DNA of 64,000 bases, taken from assembly GCF_005281615.1 (NCBI RefSeq), contig NZ_SZZM01000001.1:1521455-1585454 (forward strand), in the 5' to 3' direction. The first letter of the stretch is position 1, and each line of letters opens with the position of its first letter. Origin of the DNA: Rhodoligotrophos defluvii. GTDB lineage: Bacteria; Pseudomonadota; Alphaproteobacteria; Rhizobiales; Im1. Below the pieces are notes generated by a model. The model worked only from the letters and a program-made list of their open reading frames with translations. It did not search any database and had not been told where the DNA came from. Below are positions 39,068-47,037 of the stretch, piece by piece. A program made the position numbers and the translations under genes.

Positions 39068-39961
39068 TCACACCCGCTCGATGTCGCGCGTGCCGAAGAA
39101 GCCGTAGGGCCTGAGCATCAGAATGCCGACCAGCACGTAGAACGGGGCGACATGGTAGAGATTGCCCCAGTGCAGCCAGCGGCTATCCACGTAGTGCATG
39201 AGGTTTTCGAGCAGGCCGATGGCCACGCCGCCGAGGACGGCGCCGAACACGCTGTCGAGCCCGCCCAGGATCACCGCCGGGAACACCTTGATGCCGAAGC
39301 TCGACAGCGCCGAAGAGACACCGTTCACGATGCCGACCACCACGCCGGCGACGGCGGACACCACCGCGGAGATCGCCCAGCTTGCGGCGAACACGGACCG
39401 TACGGAAATGCCGAGGGACTGGGCGACCTGCTGGTCGAAGGCGGTGGCGCGCATGGCAAGGCCGTAACGGGAGAATTTGAAGAACCATGCGAAGCCGGCC
39501 ATGATCACCAGGCATACGCCGAGGCTCATGACGTAAACGGTTTGAATCCGCAGCCCGAGAAACGCGATGCTCGGCACCGCAAACACCTGCGGAAACGGTT
39601 GCGCGGTGACGCCGAACATCCACTTCATCGCGGCATCGATCACGATCGACAGTCCGATCGTCACCATGATCACCGAGATGATCGGTTCCCCGATCAGCGG
39701 CCGGAGCAGCACCACCTGCAAGAGCAGGCCGAACGCCACCATGAAGGCGAGCGTCATGGGGAAGCCGAGCACGAAGGGCAGCTGCCATTTGGCCACCAGC
39801 CACCAGCACACCCAGGCGCCGACGAGTAGGAATTCGCCCTGCGCGAAATTGACGACGCGGCTGGCCTTGTAGATCAGCACGAAGGCCATGCCGACCACGC
39901 CATAGAGCGCGCCGATGACGATGCCGTTGACGATGAGCTGAATCAGCAGGGCATCAGGCAC
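39068..39961 (-). CDS. HAAT ABC transporter permease, LivH-like (cluster C)
   Basis: 297-residue membrane protein. The GTG start at 39961 follows GGGAGAGG and gives the family-like start MPDALLIQLIVNGIVIG; the frame continues to 40129 inside the ligase gene without conservation. It contains the LivH segment VLIYKASRVVNFAQGEFLL. It overlaps the ligase stop by eight bases. Confidence 0.92.
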   Translation of the reverse strand: MPDALLIQLIVNGIVIGALYGVVGMAFVLIYKASRVVNFAQGEFLLVGAWVCWWLVAKWQLPFVLGFPMTLAFMVAFGLLLQVVLLRPLIGEPIISVIMVTIGLSIVIDAAMKWMFGVTAQPFPQVFAVPSIAFLGLRIQTVYVMSLGVCLVIMAGFAWFFKFSRYGLAMRATAFDQQVAQSLGISVRSVFAASWAISAVVSAVAGVVVGIVNGVSSALSSFGIKVFPAVILGGLDSVFGAVLGGVAIGLLENLMHYVDSRWLHWGNLYHVAPFYVLVGILMLRPYGFFGTRDIERV

Positions 39962-41915
39962 GATACCTCTCCCTGGCCGGTTTGAGCGGATAGACCGCCG
40001 CGGGTTCTGCAGCTTGCGGGTGCAGGTCGACGATACGCAGCCGGGTCCGCACCCGCTGGCGCGTGCCGTCCTGAAGCGCGATGGTGGTGTCGACGTCGAT
40101 GGCCGGCTCGCCCCGATAGATCGCCTCAATGATCGATCCGTATTTGTCGGCGATCACGCCGCGGCGCACCTTGCGGGTGCGCGTGAGCTCGCCGTCATCG
40201 GCATCGAGCTCCTTGTAAAGAAGCAGAAATTTGCGGATCTGCTGGTGGGCCGGCAGCGAGCGGTTGACCTCTTCGACCTCGCGCCGGAGCAGGTCGTAGA
40301 CTTCGGGCTTGGCCGACAGGTCCGCGTAAGTTGTGAAGCTGATGCGCCCCTTCTCGGCCCATTTGGACACGATCGAGCCGCGGATGCACAGCATGGCCGC
40401 GAGGTAGTCGCGCCCTGCGCCGACGATCACCGCTTCGGCGATATAGGGGCTGAACTTCAGTTTGTTTTCGATATATTGCGGGCTGAACCGATGGCCACCG
40501 GCGGTCTCCGCCATGTCCTGCAGCCGGTCGATCACGATGAGGTGGCCCTTGTCGTCGAAATAGCCGGCATCGCCCGTATGCATCCAGCCGCCGCGCACCG
40601 CCTCGCGTGTCGCGCCTTCATTGCGGAAATAGCTGGCGAACATGTGCGCATGCCGCGCGATGATCTCGCCCACCCCGTGCTGATCGGGGTTGACGATCTT
40701 CACCTCGACGCCCGGGAACGGCACACCCACCGTATCGAGATCGACAGCTTGGGGCGGATGAATGCAATAGGCGCCGAGCATCTCGGTCTGGCCGTAAAGC
40801 TGGCGGAGCGGCACGCCCATGGCCTGAAAGAACCGGAAGGTCTCCGGCCCCAGTGCAGCCCCGCCCGTGGCTGCCGATTTCAGGCGCGAAAAGCCGAGAC
40901 GGTCCCTGAGCGCCCGGAACAGAAGAATGTCGGCGAGTTGTGAGCGGCCGCCTTGTGCCCGCGCGGCGAGGCCCAAGCGCAGGCCAGCCTCGTAGATCGC
41001 GCGCTTCTCGGGCGAGGTGTCCATGATGCGGGCGCGTATGTCGGCCGCGATCTGCTCCCAGATGCGCGGCGCAAACAGCACGAAATGGGGCGCGATCTCG
41101 CGAAAGTCGTGCATCGAGGTTTCCGGCTCCTCGACGAAATTCACCACCATTCGCGCGACCAGCCCCCAGCCCAGCGCATAGATCTGCTCCATGATCCATG
41201 GAAGCGGCAGTACCGAGACGTAGTCCTCGCCCGGTGCGCGCGGATCGACCTCGAGATACACCGCCGCATGGGCGAGAAGTGCCCGCGACTGCAGGACCGC
41301 CAGCTTCGGCTGCGAGGTTGTGCCCGACGTGGTGCACAGGATGGCGACGTCCTCGCCGCGGCCCGCGGCAACGTGTGTTTCATAAGCGGAGGGCTGTGCA
41401 GCACCATAGGCATCGCCCACCCTGACGAGGTCCGACATGAACATCAGGCGCGGATCGGAATATTTCCGCATGCCGCGCGGATCGCAGTAGATGATGTGGG
41501 TCAGGCGGGGCAGCCGCTCGCCCAAATTGAGGAGCTTGTCCACCTGCTCTTCGTCCTCGGCAACGACGGCCACGGCGCCCGCATGATCGATGAGATAGGC
41601 CATCTCCTCATCGAGTGCGTCGCGGTAGATGCCTATGCTCACGGCGCCGATCGCATGGGCGGCAATTTCGCTGCACACCCAGTCCGGCCGGTTGTCGCCC
41701 ACGATGGCGACGACGTCGCCGCGGCTTATGCCGAGCGCGAGAAAGCCCAGCCCGATCGAACGGACACGGGCCTGATATTCGCGCCAGGTGATGGGACGCC
41801 AAATGCCCAGCTTCTTCTCGCGCAGCGCCACATCCTCCGGAAACGCCGCGGCGTTGTGGGCGAGAAGCTTCGGCAGCGTGTCGAGGTTCGACAGATCCGG
41901 GTGCAAAGTCGTCAC
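39954..41915 (-). CDS. Long-chain-type acyl-CoA ligase (AMP-forming, cluster C)
   Basis: 653-residue ANL ligase, paralogous in size and position to the cluster A ligase. P-loop is TTSGTTSQPKLAVL, with LYGQTEMLG, GWMHTGDAG and LTRTRKVRRGV carrying the catalytic Lys. The overlaps with livG (4 bases) and livH (8 bases) tie its translation to the transporter. It probably converts the imported acid to its CoA ester. Confidence 0.93.
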   Translation of the reverse strand: MTTLHPDLSNLDTLPKLLAHNAAAFPEDVALREKKLGIWRPITWREYQARVRSIGLGFLALGISRGDVVAIVGDNRPDWVCSEIAAHAIGAVSIGIYRDALDEEMAYLIDHAGAVAVVAEDEEQVDKLLNLGERLPRLTHIIYCDPRGMRKYSDPRLMFMSDLVRVGDAYGAAQPSAYETHVAAGRGEDVAILCTTSGTTSQPKLAVLQSRALLAHAAVYLEVDPRAPGEDYVSVLPLPWIMEQIYALGWGLVARMVVNFVEEPETSMHDFREIAPHFVLFAPRIWEQIAADIRARIMDTSPEKRAIYEAGLRLGLAARAQGGRSQLADILLFRALRDRLGFSRLKSAATGGAALGPETFRFFQAMGVPLRQLYGQTEMLGAYCIHPPQAVDLDTVGVPFPGVEVKIVNPDQHGVGEIIARHAHMFASYFRNEGATREAVRGGWMHTGDAGYFDDKGHLIVIDRLQDMAETAGGHRFSPQYIENKLKFSPYIAEAVIVGAGRDYLAAMLCIRGSIVSKWAEKGRISFTTYADLSAKPEVYDLLRREVEEVNRSLPAHQQIRKFLLLYKELDADDGELTRTRKVRRGVIADKYGSIIEAIYRGEPAIDVDTTIALQDGTRQRVRTRLRIVDLHPQAAEPAAVYPLKPARERYRA

Positions 41916-42751
41916 GCTCTGCCCTCCAGGACCGGCGCCGCACTCCCGTCCTCAGCTTGGGAACTGCCCGGCTCGCCGAGATAGGCCTGGCGGACACGCT
42001 CGTCCTGCAGGACGGCAGCGGGAGGGCCCTCGGCGATCTTGCGGCCGAAGTCGAGCACCATCACCCGATGGGAAATGTCGGCAACCACGCCCATGTCATG
42101 CTCGATCATGACCACCGTCGTGCCGCGTTCCTCGTTGAGATCGACCACGTAGCGCGCCATGTCCTCCTTCTCTTCGAGATTCATGCCGGCCATCGGCTCG
42201 TCCAGCAGGATCAGCTTGGGTTCGATGGCGAGCGCCCGGGCAAGTTCGACGCGCTTGCGCATGCCGTAGGGGAGCGTTCCCGCGATGGCCTTGCGCACGG
42301 GTTCGAGCTCGAGAAAATCGATGATGTCCTCGACGATCTCCCGGTTCGCCAGCTCCTCCCGTTCGGCGCCGCCGATCCAATAGAGCGAGCCCCGCAGGAA
42401 ACCGGCGCGCAGATGGGCGTGACGGCCCACCATGATGTTGTCCAGCACGCTCATGTGCCCGAACAGCGCGAGGTTCTGGAAGGTCCGGCCGATGCCGATC
42501 CGGGCCCGCCGGTGCGGCGGCAGGTGGGTGATGTCGCGCCCCTCGTAGAGGACGCGTCCGGACGTCGGCCGATATCGCCCGGAGATGCAGTTGACCATGG
42601 AGGTCTTGCCGGCGCCGTTCGGCCCGATGATCGAGAACACTTCGCCGGCGCGCACGGCAAAGCTCACATCGGAGAGCGCCGCGACGCCTCCGAACCGCAA
42701 GGACACCTGCTGTGCCTCGAACAGAGGCGCATAGGACCCCATTTCTTGCAT
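41912..42751 (-). CDS. HAAT ABC transporter ATPase, LivG-like (cluster C)
   Basis: 279-residue LivG ATPase with Walker [10 protein letters not shown], the LPYGMRKRVELARAL signature region, Walker B LILLDEPMAGM and the H-loop IEHDMGVVADI. It is 120 bases downstream of the HpaB-like gene; that gap includes a GC-rich inverted repeat near 42.78 kb but no clear terminator, so it may be transcribed together with the upstream genes or from its own promoter. Confidence 0.92.
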   Translation of the reverse strand: MQEMGSYAPLFEAQQVSLRFGGVAALSDVSFAVRAGEVFSIIGPNGAGKTSMVNCISGRYRPTSGRVLYEGRDITHLPPHRRARIGIGRTFQNLALFGHMSVLDNIMVGRHAHLRAGFLRGSLYWIGGAEREELANREIVEDIIDFLELEPVRKAIAGTLPYGMRKRVELARALAIEPKLILLDEPMAGMNLEEKEDMARYVVDLNEERGTTVVMIEHDMGVVADISHRVMVLDFGRKIAEGPPAAVLQDERVRQAYLGEPGSSQAEDGSAAPVLEGRA

Positions 42752-42871
42752 CCTCCCCCGGCTTGTTCTCTTTGCCTCGGGCCGTCGCGCTTCCGGCCCG
42801 GAACTCAGCGGATGTGACGTTTTGTTGTTGTGTCCATCCGAGCGATACGTTCGGGACCGACCCTCTCCGGA

Positions 42872-44410
42872 TCACACCCGGCTTGGCACGGCATCGGTCC
42901 CGATCACTTCCGGCACTTCGCACCCCGTCGCGCAGCAGCGGCCGGGCTGCTTCGATACCCGGCGGCCTTCGGCGAGCACCCCGCGATCGAGCAGGCGCTC
43001 CACCAGCGCGGTCTTGTCCGCGATGGGGTAGTTGCGCCAGATTTCCCGCTTCATCGCCTCGGGCGAGCCGCCGCCGTGCAGCGAGATCACGGAGTACCAG
43101 CCGGCCTGGTAGGACGCGGTCAGGTCCTCGATGAAACGGGAGACTTCCAGCCGCTGTGTGGCGGGGATGTCCTCGCGCCCCGCGAGCACGGCGGATAGCG
43201 AAGCCTCGGTATGGGGATTGTGGTCCTCGTCCGGGCCGGGAAGGCTGACCACCAGCCCGCCGGACACGTAATGGGCCAGCCGGTGCATGTCGTAGATCTG
43301 CGTGGCGAGCAGCAGCTTGCCTATGTTGGAGAACACCACGTCCGGCATGACCGACCCGGCCGGGTCCTTCAGGGCATAGACCGATGCGGCGACCCCGCAG
43401 GCATAGAAGCCTTCCACGATCTTGATCAGCTCGACCATGGCCTCGCGGATATGGGCATGGCGGCTGGGATCGAGACCGTTCGCCTCGATCATCAGCGCGC
43501 CGGCACCGATGAGCAGGTCACCGAAGCCGGCCCGCGCGCCGATGCACGAATGGCGGTGATGCGTGGCATAGGAGGTGGTGGCGACGCCAGCCTCCTCGTG
43601 TTCCCCGGCCAGGAAGACGCGCTCCCACGGCACGAACACGTCATCGAACAGCACCACCGCGGTCGATTGGCCATACTTGCCGGAGAACTTGGCCGCAGCC
43701 TCGCCGGGGCGCCCGGCCGGACGCGCCACCATGGTGATGCCGGGCGCATCCACGGGAACGGCGCAGCAGACGGCGAAATCTGCATCTTCCTTCGTCATCG
43801 TGCGGCACGGCATGACCAGGAACTCGTGCATGTAGGGCGCGCCGGTGACGATCGCCTTGGTGCCACGGATGACGATGCCGTCCCTGCGCCGCTCGCGGAT
43901 ATGGACATAGACGTCCCGCTGCGACTGTGCGCCCGGCCGCTTGGAGCGATCGCCTTTGGCATCGGTCATCGCGCCGCCGACCGCGAGGTCGTTGTCCTGC
44001 ACGTGGTGCAGATACTCGACGAGGCGGCCGTGGTACTCGGTGCCGAAACGGTCATCCGCCAGCTTGGTGGCCTGATAGAGGCCGTTCAGCATGTCATGGG
44101 TCACGTAGCGCTGAGCGCAGCCGGATTCCTGGCAGACCAGCCGCACCGCTTCCAGCTTGTACAGGAGGTCGGTCGAGGACTCGTTGATGTGAAGCATCCG
44201 GTTGACGGTCTTGCCCGACGTGCCCTGGCGCGCGGTCATGAGCATCTGATGTTCCGGCCGGAGCGCGAAGTCGTAGGTGATCCCGACGGCATTCACGCCC
44301 GGGACGAATGCGGGGTCATCGGCCACGCTCTCGACCGCCCGGCCATCGACGAAGATGCGCGGCGAAAGGCGGCGCAACGACTCCCGGTATTCCTCCGAAG
44401 ACATCAACAT
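42872..44410 (-). CDS. HpaB / 4-hydroxybutyryl-CoA dehydratase family flavoprotein
   Basis: 512-residue protein of the 4-hydroxyphenylacetate 3-hydroxylase (HpaB) family, which includes FADH2-dependent monooxygenases and the [4Fe-4S] 4-hydroxybutyryl-CoA dehydratase (AbfD). Cluster ligands known in AbfD are Cys, Cys, His, Cys; here the first pair reads C98-x3-Y102 and the second H285-x6-A292, so two of four are missing. It is probably a flavin monooxygenase or cluster-free relative. The start at 44410 follows GGAG. It is 33 bases after the AidB-like gene and upstream of the transporter/ligase set. Confidence 0.85.
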   Translation of the reverse strand: MLMSSEEYRESLRRLSPRIFVDGRAVESVADDPAFVPGVNAVGITYDFALRPEHQMLMTARQGTSGKTVNRMLHINESSTDLLYKLEAVRLVCQESGCAQRYVTHDMLNGLYQATKLADDRFGTEYHGRLVEYLHHVQDNDLAVGGAMTDAKGDRSKRPGAQSQRDVYVHIRERRRDGIVIRGTKAIVTGAPYMHEFLVMPCRTMTKEDADFAVCCAVPVDAPGITMVARPAGRPGEAAAKFSGKYGQSTAVVLFDDVFVPWERVFLAGEHEEAGVATTSYATHHRHSCIGARAGFGDLLIGAGALMIEANGLDPSRHAHIREAMVELIKIVEGFYACGVAASVYALKDPAGSVMPDVVFSNIGKLLLATQIYDMHRLAHYVSGGLVVSLPGPDEDHNPHTEASLSAVLAGREDIPATQRLEVSRFIEDLTASYQAGWYSVISLHGGGSPEAMKREIWRNYPIADKTALVERLLDRGVLAEGRRVSKQPGRCCATGCEVPEVIGTDAVPSRV

Positions 44411-44443
44411 GGAATTGCTCCGCTGCTTTGTATCGTTCGGTGC

Positions 44444-46114
44444 TCAGCTCTCCAGCCTGGCCCGCTCGATGATCGGGCGAACGTCAACCCCGCGGGGCAG
44501 GGTGCCGAACATGCGTCCCCATTCCCTCGTCAGGCGGGTCGCGCAGAAGGCGTCGGCAACAGCCGGAATGGAATGCTGGACGAGCAGGGCGCCCTGGAAC
44601 GCATAGACCATCATCTCGACGAGGTAGCGCCCGCGCAGTTCGAAGTCCGCGGTGTCGCCCAGCTCGTCCTCGAGCCGGTCCATATAGGTATCGAGCCGGC
44701 GGTCGGCACCGCGTGCCTTGCGGATCTCGGCCAGCAGTACCGGAATGGTGTCCGGTTCCCGCTGTATGGCGCGCATCACGTCGAGCACGATCACGTTGCC
44801 CGAGCCTTCCCAGATGCTGTTCAGCGGGGCCTCGCGATAGAGTCGCGGCATGATGTGTTCCTCGACGAAGCCGTTGCCGCCGTGGCACTCGAGCGCCTCG
44901 TGGATGAACGCGGAGGCGCGCTTGCAATTCCAGTATTTGGCGAAGGCTGCCGTGATGCGCTCCAAGGTGCGGGCGGTCGCATCGCCTCGCAGCGCGTCGT
45001 CGCACGCCCGGGCGACCCGGAACGCCATCACCGTGTTCGCCTCGCAGTCGATCGCCAGATCCGCGAGCACCCGGTTCATCAGGGGCTGATCGAGGAGCAG
45101 CTTCTGGAAGGCCCGCCGATAGGACGTATGGTGCAGCGCCTGGGTGAGCGCCTGCCGCATCATGCCGGCCGAGCCTATGGTGAAGTCGAGCCGCGTCAGG
45201 TGGATCATGCCGATCGCCGCGCGGATTCCTCTGCCTTCCTCGCTCAGGGCATAGGCAAGGGTCCCGCGGAATTCCACTTCGGATGACGCATTGGACCGGT
45301 TGCCGAGCTTCTCCTTGAGCCTCTGGATGAAGAAGTTGTTCCGCGAGCCGTCCGGCAGGATGCGCGGAATGATGAAGCAGGTCGGGCCGGCTTCCGTATA
45401 GGCAAGCGAATAGAACCCGTCGCACATGGGCGCCGAGCAGAACCACTTGTGCCCGTTCAGCTCGTAGAGTGTTCCGGGGCCGCCGCCCTCCAGGGCAATC
45501 GCCTGGGTGGTGTTGGCACGCAGATCCGAGCCGCCCTGCTTTTCCGTCAGGGTCATGCCGATCGTCGCGCCGGTTTTCTGCGATATGTGCAGCGGCCGCT
45601 CGTCGTATTTGGTGGAATTCAGGGCCGGCACCCAGGTCTCACCGATGCCCGGGGTTTTGGCGAGCACCGGCACAGCCGAATAGTTCATGCCGGTTGGGCA
45701 GGCCGTGCCGTTTTCCGCCTGGTTCCACAGATAGCTGAGCGCGGCCCTGGCCACGTGGGCGCCGGGCCGGTCGTTGATCCAGGCATAGGAATGCACCCCG
45801 GCACCGAAGGCGATGCGCATGAGCTCGTGGTAGGAGGGGTGGTACTCGACGAAGTCGATACGCTCGCCGATGCGGTTATGGGTCTTGAGCTCCGGCAGAT
45901 ACTTGTTCGCCTTGTGCGCCAGATCCTGCACGTGCCGGCTGCCGCAGACCGCGCCAAAGGCCCGCACGTCGCCCTCCGCCCAGGCGGCTCCCTCGCGCCG
46001 CAGCGTTTCGGCCAGCACCTTGTCGCCATCATAGAGGTTCTGATCTTCCGGGATCGGGACCTGGTTCAGCACCTCGTGGGTGGCCACGTCCTTCTTCATG
46101 ATGGCAAGCGTCAT
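44444..46114 (-). CDS. AidB-like acyl-CoA dehydrogenase
   Basis: 556 residues, about the length of AidB (541 in E. coli) and longer than ordinary acyl-CoA dehydrogenases. Features are GMTLTEKQGGSDLRANTT, LNGHKWFCSAPMCDGF, NRSNASSEVEF and the C-terminal catalytic-Glu region NSIWEGSGNVIVLDVMRA. E. coli AidB is linked to alkylation resistance, but here the gene sits in a CoA-ligase/transport operon, so catabolic acyl-CoA oxidation is more likely. ATG 46114 follows AGGAGA. A 19-bp palindrome lies 47 bases upstream. Confidence 0.9.
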   Translation of the reverse strand: MTLAIMKKDVATHEVLNQVPIPEDQNLYDGDKVLAETLRREGAAWAEGDVRAFGAVCGSRHVQDLAHKANKYLPELKTHNRIGERIDFVEYHPSYHELMRIAFGAGVHSYAWINDRPGAHVARAALSYLWNQAENGTACPTGMNYSAVPVLAKTPGIGETWVPALNSTKYDERPLHISQKTGATIGMTLTEKQGGSDLRANTTQAIALEGGGPGTLYELNGHKWFCSAPMCDGFYSLAYTEAGPTCFIIPRILPDGSRNNFFIQRLKEKLGNRSNASSEVEFRGTLAYALSEEGRGIRAAIGMIHLTRLDFTIGSAGMMRQALTQALHHTSYRRAFQKLLLDQPLMNRVLADLAIDCEANTVMAFRVARACDDALRGDATARTLERITAAFAKYWNCKRASAFIHEALECHGGNGFVEEHIMPRLYREAPLNSIWEGSGNVIVLDVMRAIQREPDTIPVLLAEIRKARGADRRLDTYMDRLEDELGDTADFELRGRYLVEMMVYAFQGALLVQHSIPAVADAFCATRLTREWGRMFGTLPRGVDVRPIIERARLES

Positions 46115-46146
46115 TGGGCGTCTCCTGGTCTGCAGCCGCTGCGGGC

Positions 46147-46200
46147 CGTCGTTCTGCATAAAATGAACCAGATTCATTTCTTGAGTCAAGCAGAACGACG
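46147..46200. repeat. Outer 11-bp inverted repeat surrounding the operator
   Basis: CGTCGTTCTGC at 46147-46157 is repeated in perfect inverse as GCAGAACGACG at 46190-46200. The enclosed 32 bases contain the 19-bp palindrome and a small CTTGA-G-TCAAG palindrome. The element could be a cruciform-forming control site. Confidence 0.6.
46161..46179. promoter_or_regulatory. Near-perfect 19-bp palindrome, candidate TetR operator
   Basis: AAATGAACCAGATTCATTT has arms that match in eight of nine pairs with a central base. It lies 47-65 bases upstream of the AidB-like start. On the minus strand a TTGACT hexamer is at its upstream side and CATTTT/TTTTAT near its downstream side, so it would sit across the -35/-10 spacer. 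TGAAyC...GrTTCA is a common TetR operator pattern. The TetR gene immediately upstream is the probable ligand. Confidence 0.65.
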
Positions 46201-46230
46201 AAGGCCGCCGCCCGGTGCGGCCCAGCAAGA

Positions 46231-46332
46231 GCATTTTCGAGCGACGTGGATACCGGTTCGCGTGAAGAAAATGCGACCAAGCAAGAACTTGAGACGCGGT
46301 TTCGCGATTCTGAGAAGAGCGGAAACGCTTCT
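46231..46332. repeat. Rhizobial-type interspersed palindromic (RIME/REP-like) repeat
   Basis: GCATTTTC (46231-46238) and GAAAATGC (46267-46274) form perfect arms around a segment containing GATACCGGTTCGCGTG, the sequence I know from dispersed intergenic palindromes in Bradyrhizobium and relatives. CGCG-gttt-CGCG and a hairpin AGAAG-a-GCG-gaaa-CGC-TTCT (46313-46332) follow, the last overlapping the TetR stop. It may limit transcription past TetR. Identification as a repeat family rests on memory, as only this copy was found in the window. Confidence 0.55.
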
Positions 46333-46939
46333 AGCGCGCGACGGCGGCGAGACAGAAGGTGGTCAATGAATCGACGAGGCTATCGAGACTGCGCTCCGGA
46401 TCGGGCCCATCGGGCGAGAGCACGGCGATGAGGTTCTCGTTCATGGCGCCGACGACGGCCGCCGCAACGATCTCGGCGTCTTGCTCGCGGAACGTGCCGT
46501 CCGCGATCGCCTCCCGGATCAGGTCCGCCAATACGGCCGCCAGCGCGCGCCGGTAGCCGATCCTGGCCTGCCAAACCGTCGCATCGATCGGCTCGATGAG
46601 GAGCAGATAGGCAAGCCGGTAGCCGCGGATGGCCCGCGACAGGAAGGTCCGCATGGCCCGTTCGAAACGCTCGTCGGGCGCAGCCCGCGTGCGCGCGATG
46701 GCGATGATGACGTCGAGCTCGTGCTGCGATGTCTGGCGCACGACTTCGGCGAGAAGATCGGCCTTGGAGGGAAAGTAGCGATAGACGGTGCCGGTCGCCA
46801 CGCCGGCGAGCTTCGCAACCGCCGCAATGGGCGCTTCGCCGAATCCCCCTTTCAAAATCAGCGCCCGGGCCGCGGCGACGATGCCTTCCCGTTTTCCTTC
46901 GAGCTGCTTCAGAACGCGCTCGCTCTTGCGATAGACCAT
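46331..46939 (-). CDS. TetR family transcriptional regulator
   Basis: A TetR-type regulator with HTH residues IAAVAKLAGVATGTVYRYF and a C-terminal ligand domain ending SLTTFCLAAVAR. ATG 46939 (MVYRKSERVLKQLEG) gives 202 residues; a longer GTG frame opens at 46999, and the GGAGGGG before 46939 is very close to the codon, so the start is not settled. It is upstream of the AidB-like gene on the same strand, with the 19-bp palindrome between them, and probably represses that operon. Confidence 0.88.
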   Translation of the reverse strand: MVYRKSERVLKQLEGKREGIVAAARALILKGGFGEAPIAAVAKLAGVATGTVYRYFPSKADLLAEVVRQTSQHELDVIIAIARTRAAPDERFERAMRTFLSRAIRGYRLAYLLLIEPIDATVWQARIGYRRALAAVLADLIREAIADGTFREQDAEIVAAAVVGAMNENLIAVLSPDGPDPERSLDSLVDSLTTFCLAAVAR

Positions 46940-47037
46940 CCCCTCCACCGTGACGCTGCCGTACTCAGCGGAGCCGCCGCTGCGCCGATTGCGGCGCACT
47001 TCTATGATGCGCGCCCGGTCTTGCCAATGCCTGCCGG

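Noticed and set aside
42752-42871. Terminator between the HpaB-like gene and livG
   Set aside because: A GC-rich CGGGCC...GGCCCG repeat is present but no T tract follows on the transcribed strand and it lies close to livG's start, so I cannot call a terminator.
43211-45286. Plus-strand open frame of 691 codons
   Set aside because: It is antisense to the HpaB-like and AidB-like genes, which have clear motifs; composition is that of a shadow frame.
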